A stretch of DNA of 64,000 bases from Pseudarthrobacter sp. fls2-241-R2A-127 (GCF_030209355.1 NZ_JARVSF010000006.1:62001-126000); one strand, 5' to 3'. Positions 43,444 to 51,807 are shown, counted from the stretch's first letter. Notes: generated from the letters alone by a model not told the origin. Numbers and translations are program-made.

Positions 43444-44472
43444 ATGCGGGGAACCAGAACGTCATCCGGAGAATCCACCGGTACACCCCGCCGCTGGCAC
43501 CCCGTCGCGCTGGCCGCCCTGCTGCCATTCGGCCTCGCAGCGTGCACGTCTCCGGCGTCCTCCACCGCGGCCGATTCCGCACCATCCACGCCCTCGGCCA
43601 GCGCCTCCCCCGGCGGCGAGACCATACGCGATTCGTTTGGTAACGCGGACTTCTACACCACCACAGCGGGCGACACCCTTGTTTCAGTGGCAACGGCACA
43701 CAAGATCTCAGAGGGGAAGTTGCTGCAATTCAACGGTCTGCAGCCGGGTGCCGACCTTAGTCCCGGCACCCGACTCCGGCTGATTCCTGCCGAGCCCTTG
43801 CCGGGAGCAAACGGCCCGGCCAGCGTTGACGCAGCCGGCATTCCAACCAGCTACACGGTTGGGCCCGGCGACACCCTTGGTGGTATCACCTACCGGTTCA
43901 ACCTCACTGAAGAACAACTGGCGGAGGCGAACAAGGTCCCTTTCGCCTATGAAAAGGGCGCCAACTACTTCATCCAGGCGGGAAAGGTGCTTCAACTGCA
44001 GAAGAACGCGGTGGACAGCAGGGCCGGCTCAGGAGAATCGGTCAACAACTCCTTTGGCCAAACGATCTACTACACCACGGTGGACGGGGATTCGTTCGAC
44101 GCCCTTGGCTACAATTTCCGCTCCACCACGGCACAAATCCTGCTGTACAACCCGTCACTGCCAGCGGATCAGTCCCTCCCTGCGGGAACCCGGCTCCGGC
44201 TTATACCGGGCGAGCTGAAGATCGACGGCGCGCAGGGCACTTTCACCACCGATTCCCGGGGTATCCCGCAGACCTACACCACCGCGCCGGGCGACACCGA
44301 GCAGCAGGTGTCCTTCCGGTTCGGCGTGACTCAGCTCAGATCGGCCAACCGTCCCAGCCAAGGCACCGGCGGAGCCTGGTATGCCTTCTCGGACCTGCCT
44401 GCCGGGGAACTCGCTCCTGGCCAAACCATCAGCCTGGCCCTGGACAAGCCCATCAACAACCCGGAGCGCTGA
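43444..44472 (+). CDS. LysM-domain lipoprotein
   Basis: A 342-residue lipoprotein. Signal peptide with lipobox GLAACT (Cys near residue 34). At least three LysM-like repeats follow: FYTTTAGDTLVSVATAHKISEGKLLQFN, SYTVGPGDTLGGITYRFNLTEEQLAEAN, and YYTTVDGDSFDALGYNFRSTTAQILLYN, with a fourth weak one at the C-terminus. LysM binds peptidoglycan, so it sits at the cell surface. The ATG at 43444 follows AGGGGGAA. It is divergent from the ArsR promoter. Confidence 0.88.
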   Translation: MRGTRTSSGESTGTPRRWHPVALAALLPFGLAACTSPASSTAADSAPSTPSASASPGGETIRDSFGNADFYTTTAGDTLVSVATAHKISEGKLLQFNGLQPGADLSPGTRLRLIPAEPLPGANGPASVDAAGIPTSYTVGPGDTLGGITYRFNLTEEQLAEANKVPFAYEKGANYFIQAGKVLQLQKNAVDSRAGSGESVNNSFGQTIYYTTVDGDSFDALGYNFRSTTAQILLYNPSLPADQSLPAGTRLRLIPGELKIDGAQGTFTTDSRGIPQTYTTAPGDTEQQVSFRFGVTQLRSANRPSQGTGGAWYAFSDLPAGELAPGQTISLALDKPINNPER

Positions 44473-44528
44473 CGGCTACGTGCCCGGTTGTGCCCTACTC
44501 TTGAGTAACCATTGAGAGGACCCCCACT

Positions 44529-45311
44529 TTGGCATGCGACGGCTGCACCACATCTTCCCGGCTGGATTTCGACTTCAGCATGGCTTTCCAGCCGATCTAT
44601 GACGCTGCGGCCGGTCGGGTGTGGGGGTATGAGGCGCTGGTCAGGGGCATGGCGGGCGAAGGTGCCTACGACGTCCTGGGGAGGGTCTTGCCGGAGCAGA
44701 AGTACCGCTTCGACCAGGATTGCCGCGTCAAGGCGATTGAACTGGCGGCACGCCTGTTTCCGGCCGGCATGGACCTGATGCTGTCCATCAATTTCATGCC
44801 GAACGCGGTCTACGAACCGGCCGCTTGCCTCCGCGCCACGCTGCTTGCGGCCGGGCGGGCCAATTTCCCGTTGTCCTCGATCATGTTCGAGTTCACGGAG
44901 AACGAAGAAGTCACGGACACGGCCCACCTGACCAACATCATCACCGAATACCGCAAGCACGGTTTCACCACGGCGATCGACGATTTCGGGGCCGGCCATG
45001 CAGGGCTGGGGCTCCTGGTCGACTTCCAGCCGGACCTGATCAAGATAGACATGAAGCTCATCCGCGGCATCGACGCCAGCCCCGCGCGGCAGGCAGTGGT
45101 GGCCGGCATCGTGGCCATTGCCAGTAACCTCAACATCTCCGTCCTCGCCGAAGGCATCGAAACGGAGGCGGAATACCTGGTCCTGCGGGCAACCGGCGTC
45201 CGCCTGTTCCAAGGCTATTGGTTCGCCAAACCGGCGTTCGAGCAACTTCCCGCTGTCCGTATCCCGGTTGCCACCGCGGACAAGCAGGGCCTCGCGGCTT
45301 TCCCCGGTTAG
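44529..45311 (+). CDS. EAL domain protein (putative c-di-GMP phosphodiesterase)
   Basis: A 260-residue single EAL domain. The EAL motif is Glu35-Ala-Leu (YEALVRG), and the metal residues of NFMPNAVYEP, EFTENEEV, AIDDFGAGHAGLGLL and DMKLIRGID fit an active enzyme. The N-terminus MACDGCTT has a CxxC pair, unusual for this family and possibly metal-binding or redox. The TTG start at 44529 has GAGAGGAC upstream. It stands alone, with no GGDEF gene in the window. Confidence 0.92.
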   Translation: MACDGCTTSSRLDFDFSMAFQPIYDAAAGRVWGYEALVRGMAGEGAYDVLGRVLPEQKYRFDQDCRVKAIELAARLFPAGMDLMLSINFMPNAVYEPAACLRATLLAAGRANFPLSSIMFEFTENEEVTDTAHLTNIITEYRKHGFTTAIDDFGAGHAGLGLLVDFQPDLIKIDMKLIRGIDASPARQAVVAGIVAIASNLNISVLAEGIETEAEYLVLRATGVRLFQGYWFAKPAFEQLPAVRIPVATADKQGLAAFPG

Positions 45312-45613
45312 CGGGGCCCTGAACCGTTCCGCCGGCCGGCCACCAGTCCGGCCCAGAATGCGAGTACCAGCAGGCCAACCATTGCGAGCGCCAGGCCCGC
45401 CTGGGTGCCTTGCGTAATGAACGCAGCGCCGTTGGCGGTGAAAGGCTGGCTGCTCAACGCCGCGTAGGCAAACCAGCCGGTGAAGTCGCGGTTCAGGTAC
45501 GCGACCAGGCAGCCGGCCAGCACTGCTGCTAGGCCCAGGAAAGGCACGACGGCGGCAGGCACTTTGGCACGTTTGGACGGTTGGTTTTCCCCAGGTGTGG
45601 TGTTTTCCCCCAT
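45308..45613 (-). CDS. Small two-helix membrane protein
   Basis: A 101-residue protein: a polar head of 18 residues, then two hydrophobic helices (about 20-40 and 70-92) joined by a short loop. No family is recognised. ATG at 45613 is preceded by the -10 sequence TAGACT (45626-45621) seven bases upstream, so the mRNA may be leaderless. Its stop overlaps the stop of the convergent EAL gene. Function unknown. Confidence 0.75.
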   Translation of the reverse strand: MGENTTPGENQPSKRAKVPAAVVPFLGLAAVLAGCLVAYLNRDFTGWFAYAALSSQPFTANGAAFITQGTQAGLALAMVGLLVLAFWAGLVAGRRNGSGPR

Positions 45614-45620
45614 GCAGGCG

Positions 45621-45654
45621 AGTCTAGCCGGGCGGCACCGGCCCGGTTTAGGCT
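45621..45654. promoter_or_regulatory. Face-to-face -10 elements for a leaderless gene pair
   Basis: TAGACT on the minus strand (45626-45621) and TAGGCT on the plus strand (45649-45654) lie seven and six bases before the ATGs at 45613 and 45661. Both fit the TANNNT pattern of actinobacterial promoters that begin transcription at the start codon. Confidence 0.6.
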
Positions 45655-45660
45655 GGGCGG

Positions 45661-46020
45661 ATGCTGACCATCGGCACCATCGTCCTCGGCGTCAACGACG
45701 TTGCCGCCGCCACCACGTTCTGGCACGGCGCCCTCGGCTATGTCCCCCGCGAACCCGGCAACGAAACCTGGGTGACCCTTGCCCCGCCGTCGGGCCCCGG
45801 CGCGCACCTGTCCCTCATGCTGAGCGAAACCCGGGTCCAGGCCTACCCGCGGATCCACCTTGACCTGTACGCGGACGATCAGTCGGCGGAGGTGGAACGC
45901 CTGGTCTCCCTTGGCGCCAAACGCGTGGACTGGGACCTGTACCCGGAGGACCCGGATTTCGTGGTGCTGGAGGACCCGGACGGTAACCGGTTCTGCGTCA
46001 TCGACAAGGGCCCGGCGTAG
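45661..46020 (+). CDS. VOC family (glyoxalase-like) protein
   Basis: A 119-residue vicinal-oxygen-chelate fold protein: TIVLGVNDVAAATTFWHGALGYVPR at the start and DFVVLEDPDGNRFCVID at the end. These may act as thiol transferases, dioxygenases or resistance proteins. The ATG at 45661 lacks a ribosome binding site but has TAGGCT six bases upstream, indicating a leaderless mRNA. It is divergent from a small membrane protein gene. Confidence 0.9.
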   Translation: MLTIGTIVLGVNDVAAATTFWHGALGYVPREPGNETWVTLAPPSGPGAHLSLMLSETRVQAYPRIHLDLYADDQSAEVERLVSLGAKRVDWDLYPEDPDFVVLEDPDGNRFCVIDKGPA

Positions 46021-46095
46021 CTCCGGCCGCTGCCAGGCATAGCGCAGGCGGCCCGACAGGCTAGGAGTTCCTGGCAGGGCCGCCCGGCAGCACGG

Positions 46096-46227
46096 TCAGC
46101 GGTGGTTCTTCCGCTGCTTTATGACGTGGAGTTCGCTGCTTTCGGTTTTCGCCCTCTTGTCGGCCCGCTTTTCAAGGATCGACTTGCCGACCTTCTTGGC
46201 GGCTCCACCTTTTGATTTTCCAGACAC
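46096..46227 (-). CDS. Small Lys-rich conserved protein
   Basis: A 43-residue basic protein, VSGKSKGGAAKKVGKSILEK, then RADKRAKTESSELHVIKQRK and a short tail. GTG at 46227 is ten bases after AGAGAGG. I recall similar small basic proteins in Arthrobacter and relatives, with MSGKSKGGAAKK starts; function unknown. High positive charge suggests binding of nucleic acid or ribosome. Confidence 0.7.
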   Translation of the reverse strand: MSGKSKGGAAKKVGKSILEKRADKRAKTESSELHVIKQRKNHR

Positions 46228-46322
46228 TGGGACCACGCCTCTCTGTTGCGTTAACGGCCACCCTACGCTCTTTTACCCTTTTAGCCAGCCCCCTGTAATG
46301 CCCTGTGCGCTGCCCCTGTTCC

Positions 46323-46359
46323 GTGCCGACGACGGCGGGTTCCCGGCCGCCGTCGGCAC
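46323..46359. terminator. Hairpin after the patatin-like gene
   Basis: GTGCCGACG (46323-46331) pairs with CGTCGGCAC (46351-46359), with extra pairing inside through GACGGCGG and CCGCC. It is a relative of the GCGGACGACGG hairpin family but with altered outer arms. Confidence 0.6.
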
Positions 46360-46372
46360 CTCCCGGAGGGCT

Positions 46373-47284
46373 TCAGTTCCAGAAGCCCGCAAGCCGCCCG
46401 GCAAGGGACTTGCCCTGGGTGTAGCCGGTCCGGGCGGCTGCCGGGCGCAGCGACAGATCCATGGCGTTGGCCCCGAACATGTGCTCAGAGCCGGTGTCCG
46501 GGATGAGGGTTTCCACCACGCTGCCGCCGGCCCGCAGCTCGTTGACCTGCGCTGCGAGCTGCATGTCCCACTCCAGCGGCATCCGTGTCCTGCCGCCGAA
46601 GGGTGACAGGACCAGGACCCGCCCGCACCCGGCAGCCAAGTCGGCGTTCTCGTTGCGCCGGTAGCCGCCGTCGATATAGCGGTTGCTTCCGATTCCGTAG
46701 GCGAACCCGCTGGCGCAGCTGGCGGCGACGGCGTCCACCAGGTCCACGCCGCTGTGCCGGCTGAACACCACGGGCTCGCCGGTACCGGCATCCACCGCGG
46801 TGATCAGCAGCTCATGTTGCGGCCAGTCCGCTGCCGGCAGCCGGGCGGCGACGGTGGCGCGCCACCGCTCCGAGGCATCAAAGCCGTCCGCAAGGTCCAG
46901 GGCCGCAGCCCCCATCCTGCGGCGCATGTCGGCTGCATCCTTTGCCGCGGCAATGATCCTGCCGGTCCGTTCCAGCTGGTCAGAGACGGGCCGGACGGCA
47001 GCTTGTCCATTTGCCGTGCCGCGTTGCGGCGGAAGGGGTGAATCGAGGATGGCGGCATAGAGTCCGGCGGGCGTGGCGCCGGATATCTGGGCAGCTGCCG
47101 TGGAACCGGCGGACGTTCCGATCACCCGGCCCGCCCGGGTGACGTCCACCCCGGCATCGGCGAGGCCTGCGAGGACGCCGATCAGCCAGGCGTTGCCTGT
47201 TGATCCGCCGCCACCGAGGACCAGTGCCCGGCCGGGAGGCTCAGCCTGGGAGGCATATTGATTGGAGGAAGGTGTTGTGTTCAT
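46373..47284 (-). CDS. Patatin-like phospholipase family protein
   Basis: A 303-residue serine acyl hydrolase. GGGGSTG (residues 24-30) forms the oxyanion loop, Ser58 in GTSAG is the nucleophile, and Asp205 in IDGGYRR completes the dyad. No signal peptide is present, so it would act in the cytoplasm. The ATG at 47284 is preceded by a short upstream ORF with an excellent ribosome binding site (47336-47389). It has no partner typical of patatin-based immune systems nearby. Confidence 0.92.
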   Translation of the reverse strand: MNTTPSSNQYASQAEPPGRALVLGGGGSTGNAWLIGVLAGLADAGVDVTRAGRVIGTSAGSTAAAQISGATPAGLYAAILDSPLPPQRGTANGQAAVRPVSDQLERTGRIIAAAKDAADMRRRMGAAALDLADGFDASERWRATVAARLPAADWPQHELLITAVDAGTGEPVVFSRHSGVDLVDAVAASCASGFAYGIGSNRYIDGGYRRNENADLAAGCGRVLVLSPFGGRTRMPLEWDMQLAAQVNELRAGGSVVETLIPDTGSEHMFGANAMDLSLRPAAARTGYTQGKSLAGRLAGFWN

Positions 47285-47335
47285 GGGAGTCGCCTTTCGC
47301 GAATTGCCTGTTCGGCGCTCCCGGTGGCGGCTGGT

Positions 47336-47389
47336 TCAGCCGCGCGATCGTGTACTGCGGGGAGCACCCATTGCGGATACTGCATTCAT
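47336..47389 (-). CDS. Short upstream ORF (17 residues), candidate leader peptide
   Basis: MNAVSAMGAPRSTRSRG from ATG at 47389, preceded by AGGAGGTGA, the full anti-Shine-Dalgarno complement, with a good spacer. The stop lies 51 bases before the patatin-like start. Ribosomes would be expected to load here strongly, so it may tune downstream translation or mRNA stability. No attenuation codons such as a Cys or Trp run are evident. Confidence 0.5.
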   Translation of the reverse strand: MNAVSAMGAPRSTRSRG

Positions 47390-47473
47390 GGGTCTCACCT
47401 CCTGCTGACGGATCACGATCACCGGAATGTTCGCACACTTCCCAGGCGGCAGGCAACAGGTAAGTTTGAGGCG

Positions 47474-47947
47474 ATGATTTCCATAGACCGGGACAGCCCC
47501 ACGCGCGAGGACGTCCGCCGGCTCCTCGACGAACACCTGGCTGACATGTTCGCCACCTCGCCGGCCGAAAGCGTCCACGCCTTGGACCACTCTGCACTGT
47601 CCGCGCCGTCCATCACCTTCTGGACAGCCCGCGAGGAGGGTGTCCTGTTGGGCTGTGGGGCACTCAAAATCCTGGATTCCGCACCCGGAACACCCCTGCA
47701 GGGAGAGATCAAGTCCATGCGCACCACGGCGACGGCGCGGGGACGCGGGGTGGCCGCCCTCATGCTCGGGCACATCCTCGACGACGCACGGGCCCGAAAT
47801 ATGGAACGCGTCTGCCTGGAGACCGGAACCGAGGACTATTTCGCCCCTGCGCGGCGGCTCTATGCCCGCCACGGTTTCACCGAATGCGCACCGTTTGCCG
47901 GCTACGTGCTGGATCCCAACAGCGTCTTCATGGAGCTCAGGCTGTAG
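47474..47947 (+). CDS. GNAT family N-acetyltransferase
   Basis: A 157-residue acetyltransferase. MRTTATARGRGVAALMLGHILDDARARNM is the acetyl-CoA loop (motif A), and RLYARHGFTECAPFAGY is motif B. The ATG at 47474 lies seven bases after TAAGTT, which could be a -10 element for a leaderless start; TGAGGCG could also serve as a weak ribosome site. It is divergent from the patatin-like gene and ends at a strong hairpin. Substrate unknown. Confidence 0.9.
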   Translation: MISIDRDSPTREDVRRLLDEHLADMFATSPAESVHALDHSALSAPSITFWTAREEGVLLGCGALKILDSAPGTPLQGEIKSMRTTATARGRGVAALMLGHILDDARARNMERVCLETGTEDYFAPARRLYARHGFTECAPFAGYVLDPNSVFMELRL

Positions 47948-47972
47948 GGGCTGCGCTGCCGCGCACACAAGG

Positions 47973-48012
47973 AAGCGGACGACGACGGGTGGGCCCCCGG
48001 CGTCGTCCGCTT
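47973..48012. terminator. Bidirectional hairpin, GCGGACGACGG family
   Basis: AAGCGGACGACG (47973-47984) pairs perfectly with CGTCGTCCGCTT (48001-48012), 12 bp, with TTCCTTT after it on the plus strand. It lies between the convergent acetyltransferase and metallophosphoesterase genes. The T-rich tail makes it the best intrinsic terminator of the family. Confidence 0.8.
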
Positions 48013-48023
48013 TCCTTTAGGTG

Positions 48024-49064
48024 CTACTCGCTGTAAGGGACCTTCTCCCAGCTCAGGACGTTGGCGCCCTTGGTGCTGTTGCCCGAGACAGTGACGCGGA
48101 GGTAGTCGACCGCGTTGTTGGCGCCGTCCACGGTGATGCGCTGCAGGTTGCTGGTGCCTGCCGTGCCGTAGACGCCAAGCCAGGGCGAACCGGCGGCGAG
48201 CGGGTTGTTGTTGGCGAAGACGTGGCTGTCGCCGTTGACCAGGTAGACCGGAGCGTCGAAGTGGTTCGTTTCGTCCACGATCGCCTGCACGATCTCCCGG
48301 AAGCCGGACATGGTGTTGGGATCGGCGGTCGCGTCGGCGAGCAGCGCTGGATCAAACATGTCCGCCTGCTGCATGAGCACCACGGCGCGGTCATTATTGC
48401 GCTTGGCATCGGCGAAGGTCTGGTGGATCTGGGCCAGGACGGCATCCGTGCGGTGTTCCACCTCGGCGAACTGCTCCGGCGTGGGAGCAGTCTTGCCCAA
48501 ACCGGTCCACGGCAGGAGCGAGTTGTTGCTGCCCTGGACGTTCAGGACGGAGAAGGCCACCCGGTTCTTGGTGAAGCGGACGTCCTCGGGCAGCCCCAGG
48601 TTTTCCTGGCTCTTGACGGGCATGGTGGCGCCGAGCGTCTTGCCGGGTTCGTTGAAGAACACCTCCCTGATCTTGTCCAGGCGTTCCAGGGGGTTGTAGG
48701 CGCCGTTGTTGGTCCGGTGGCAGTCCACCCATTCGTTGTCGCCGGGGGTGTACACCAGCGGGTGGGTGAAGGTGTCGAACTGGGACCGGATGTAGGAGAA
48801 GTACTCGTTGGAGCAGACGGACGAGCCGTTCTTGATATCACCCACGTGTGCTACAAACTTCAGGCCCTGATCGGCGTTGAGGTCCTGGATGTGCGACGGG
48901 AACTTGGCGATCTCTGCGGCGCCGTAGGGAATGTCGCCAATGACCCCGAAGGTGAAGGCCTGGTTGCTGTCAGTCGTGGTGTCGGCTGCCTGGGCTGGAG
49001 CTGCGGCGGCTCCGGCAAGGGTGGCGAGGACGGCAAGCGTGGCGAGGGTGGATCTTACGAACAC
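48024..49064 (-). CDS. Secreted metallophosphoesterase
   Basis: A 346-residue calcineurin-like protein with a signal peptide ending AAAPAQA near residue 27. Metal-site motifs are visible: VIGDIPYG, HVGDIKNG, TPGDNEW and NGDSHVF. It would hydrolyse phosphate esters outside the cell. The GTG at 49064 has AAGGAG six bases upstream, which decides the start against an upstream ATG at 49154. It is a single gene. Confidence 0.9.
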   Translation of the reverse strand: MFVRSTLATLAVLATLAGAAAAPAQAADTTTDSNQAFTFGVIGDIPYGAAEIAKFPSHIQDLNADQGLKFVAHVGDIKNGSSVCSNEYFSYIRSQFDTFTHPLVYTPGDNEWVDCHRTNNGAYNPLERLDKIREVFFNEPGKTLGATMPVKSQENLGLPEDVRFTKNRVAFSVLNVQGSNNSLLPWTGLGKTAPTPEQFAEVEHRTDAVLAQIHQTFADAKRNNDRAVVLMQQADMFDPALLADATADPNTMSGFREIVQAIVDETNHFDAPVYLVNGDSHVFANNNPLAAGSPWLGVYGTAGTSNLQRITVDGANNAVDYLRVTVSGNSTKGANVLSWEKVPYSE

Positions 49065-49232
49065 AAGAAGCTCCTTGGACGGTGGGCCTTCCGCCCTGCG
49101 TATCGCGAGCCGCCGGGCAGGGGGTGCCTGCCCAGACTGCGGGATCCGGGCCAACGGTGGAGGACTTCCCGGTAGCCCCTTGGTGAACGCGAAAGGACGG
49201 GGAGAGGGACGGAACGGCCCACCCTCGACCGC

Positions 49233-50075
49233 CTACTTTCCAGCAGGCACCCCCGCGCGTACTGTCCGGTCCTGTGCCTGCTTGGGCCGCCGTCGTTTCC
49301 TCCGCCGTCGCTGGCCGCGGACCACGAAGGGAGGGCGGGGCGCACCGAGCCGGGCGCCGGTCCAGTACCGTCCGCCGATCAGGATGCCGGCAAGGACACC
49401 GAAAAGCCACGAATGCGGAAGGGCGATCTGGTCTGTAGCTCCGCCGATGAAGCCAAACACAAAGAAGCCAACGGGTATGCCCAGGAGCAGCCAGCCCCTG
49501 ACCTGGACGGGCGGCGGAAAGCGGAAGAGGGCCCACCCGGCAGCGATTGAGCCCGCAAACACGGCAACGGCAGCGGCTGTCGGCGAAAGCAGCATCACTT
49601 GCGCTGCACCGAAACCCAGCAGCAGGAGCGCACAAAGTCCGTTGATGATGGCCAGCCGGCGGCCGCCGCTGAAACTTCCATCAGCTTCAGGGGCGCGGCG
49701 CTGGGGCTGCCTGAATTCCGATCCGGCACTCGTTCCGGACCACGTGTGACCACCAGCAATGCCGCCGATCAAGAAGCCTATGAACCACGGGCCTGCCGCC
49801 GGAATGGGCAATCTGCCGGCGACGTCGAGCGAGATCAGCGCGTAAAAGATTGGGAGGTGTGCCCAGCCCATCACGGTAAATGCGCGGGCCGACAGTGAGA
49901 CCACGCGATACAACAGTGCCCCGTAGGCCACCGCCGCGATCAGGAATGGTGCTGCCTCCACGACTCTGCCTCGGGTCAGCCATGCGAAGACCCCCAGCAT
50001 TAGTGCGATCACGGCTCCGTAGAAAAGCCGCCCGCCTGTCGCGTCAAACCTCTTCAAAATATCCTTTGCCCCCAT
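49233..50075 (-). CDS. Polytopic membrane protein, unknown
   Basis: A 280-residue protein with about eight hydrophobic segments. No transport or enzymatic motif is recognised. The C-terminal 45 residues are highly basic (RGQRRRRKRRRPKQ), likely on the cytoplasmic side. Its ATG is at 50075. It stands alone between the metallophosphoesterase and the tandem repeat region. Confidence 0.75.
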   Translation of the reverse strand: MGAKDILKRFDATGGRLFYGAVIALMLGVFAWLTRGRVVEAAPFLIAAVAYGALLYRVVSLSARAFTVMGWAHLPIFYALISLDVAGRLPIPAAGPWFIGFLIGGIAGGHTWSGTSAGSEFRQPQRRAPEADGSFSGGRRLAIINGLCALLLLGFGAAQVMLLSPTAAAVAVFAGSIAAGWALFRFPPPVQVRGWLLLGIPVGFFVFGFIGGATDQIALPHSWLFGVLAGILIGGRYWTGARLGAPRPPFVVRGQRRRRKRRRPKQAQDRTVRAGVPAGK

Positions 50076-50167
50076 GGGTCAAGGCTAAGTGACCGCACGG
50101 CCGGGCATTCCCTGCTCCTTACTCATGGCCCGGTTGCAGGGGCCCTCGGGACCCACGGTCAAAACAG

Positions 50168-50310
50168 CGCGGCGTGACTCCCGTGCGTCGCCGCGTGGCT
50201 CCCGCGCGTCACTGCGTGGCTCCCGTGGGTCGCTGTGGCTCCCGTGCGTCGCTGCGTTGCTCCCGTGCATACTGGCGTGACTCCCGTGCGCCGCTGCCGT
50301 GCGTACTGGG
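50168..50310. repeat. Degenerate tandem repeat, about 21-bp unit
   Basis: Six to seven consecutive copies of a unit close to GCGTGGCTCCCGTGCGTCGCT (spacing 19-22 bases). The conserved part is CTCCCGTGCGTC. It starts near 50168 and ends right at the HNH stop (50313). No open frame here looks genuine. It could be a slippage-prone spacer or a binding array; the 50076-50167 stretch holds nothing recognisable. Confidence 0.75.
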
Positions 50311-50312
50311 AA

Positions 50313-51785
50313 CTAGGCAGCGAGATACTCGGCAAGCGCACGCTCCAGAATGCTGAATTCACCGGTAGTGCGGTCCGGTGGCACGAGCGATACCCCTGGC
50401 CCGATTCCCGGCGGCCACTGCGGCCTCTGCCAGTCCGGTTCTTCGGCCGGGTAATGGCGCCCGGTGGGAGAAGTCCACCCGGGAGGTTCGTCCATGGTTG
50501 CCGGGTCAGGTCTCCAAAGGGATCGGTGCTTGAGCCGGTGGTGTTTGGGGCACACGTGTCCCAAGTTGCTGACTCCGGTATTTCCCCCGTGGTGCCAGGC
50601 GGTGAGGTGGTCGTTTTCATTGTCCTGCGTGTGGTTGCTGCACCCCGGGAAGGTGCAGGTGGCGTCGCGCATCTTCAACCACCGCTTCATGGGTTCCGTG
50701 AGCCGGTAGCTGGTGCGGCTGATCTCGAGCGGCGCGCCGTCCCGCGGGTCCACCAGCACGCGGTAGAACGAGCCGGAGCCTTCAGCGACCAGCCTGCGTG
50801 CCATCGACGCCGGGATGGGGCCGTAATTATCGAGTTCGGCGGGCTGATCCGTGGCGCCGAGGAGCGCCAGGACAGGAACCGTGACCAGCACGTCCGCCTT
50901 GGCGTACGGCGCGGCTCCGGCGCGCTGCCCCGACGTGCCCAGCAGCAGCCCGGCGGCTACATCCGCCCTGAGCTGGGTAAGGGTCCGCGGCTCGTCCGGT
51001 CCCTGCAGTCCACGGGCCAGCGCCGAGGCCTTGTTCCAGACCGCGCATGCCGTGTCCGCAGGCATGTACAGCGAGATCCACGCCATGCCGTTGCGGTCCG
51101 GCGAGTACTCCACCCGCCGGTCCTGGACCGACTTCTCATGCCTGGCCTCAAGGGATTCGGGGTGGTGGCGCTCCCGCCAGGCACGGACCTTCCGCCGGAA
51201 GCGGGCCGGTGCCAGCTCACCCGCCGCGGCGCCCCTGGCCGCGTCCGGCGCCTCCGGATCCAGGAAGTGAGCCTCCAGCGCAGCGGCAGCCGCATGGTCG
51301 AGGCCCGTGGTTTCATCGACAATGATCCTGGCGTGCTGCCACGAGATCTTCCCTGCCTGCAACGCATCAAGGGCAGCCGGCAGGCAAGTGGTCAGGGCGT
51401 GGGCCTCCCCGAGCAACGCTGCAGCGGCCCGTTCCCCGACGGTCAGCACACACGCGATTTCAGCCACTAGGCTCATTTCTCGCGCCGACGACTCATAGGC
51501 ACTTTCCGCCGGCCCTTCCAGCGCGGTTGCCGCCTCCGAATACTCGGACAGCAGCCGCACTTTGAGGGCCGCAGTGGCGGCTTCGATCCGGGCCACTGCG
51601 CTCAAGCCGCTCAGGCAGGATTCCGCAAGTTCACCCAGCGGATCCTGGCCCTCGGCACCACCGGCGTCCGGAGCATGAAAACGGCCAAGCTCACCGGCCA
51701 TCTCCTCCACCAGCCCGGCCAGGGACGTGGCGGCAGCGGCCAGCCCGGCCCTGCTTCCCGTCTCCAAAGCCGCTCTGATATCCAT
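50313..51785 (-). CDS. HNH endonuclease signature protein (DUF222, 13E12 type)
   Basis: A 490-residue protein with an N-terminal DUF222 domain (about 60-330) and a C-terminal HNH domain: CTFPGC, DNENDHLTAWHHGG and LCPKHHRLKH-like VCPKHHRLKH, with Cys and His metal ligands in order. This is the 13E12 repeat type found many times per actinobacterial genome. Nuclease action is not proven. ATG at 51785 is chosen, with GGGAAG upstream; the longer open frame before it overlaps a pseudogene on the other strand. Its 3' end abuts a tandem repeat. Confidence 0.9.
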   Translation of the reverse strand: MDIRAALETGSRAGLAAAATSLAGLVEEMAGELGRFHAPDAGGAEGQDPLGELAESCLSGLSAVARIEAATAALKVRLLSEYSEAATALEGPAESAYESSAREMSLVAEIACVLTVGERAAAALLGEAHALTTCLPAALDALQAGKISWQHARIIVDETTGLDHAAAAALEAHFLDPEAPDAARGAAAGELAPARFRRKVRAWRERHHPESLEARHEKSVQDRRVEYSPDRNGMAWISLYMPADTACAVWNKASALARGLQGPDEPRTLTQLRADVAAGLLLGTSGQRAGAAPYAKADVLVTVPVLALLGATDQPAELDNYGPIPASMARRLVAEGSGSFYRVLVDPRDGAPLEISRTSYRLTEPMKRWLKMRDATCTFPGCSNHTQDNENDHLTAWHHGGNTGVSNLGHVCPKHHRLKHRSLWRPDPATMDEPPGWTSPTGRHYPAEEPDWQRPQWPPGIGPGVSLVPPDRTTGEFSILERALAEYLAA

Positions 51786-51807
51786 AACCAAAGCTTCCCA
51801 GGAGGGT

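Noticed and set aside
46373..47284. Patatin-like protein as part of a CBASS-type immune system
   Set aside because: No nucleotide cyclase, E1/E2-like or sensor gene lies beside it.
50168..50310. CRISPR array
   Set aside because: The units are directly adjacent with no unique spacers, and no cas gene is in the window.
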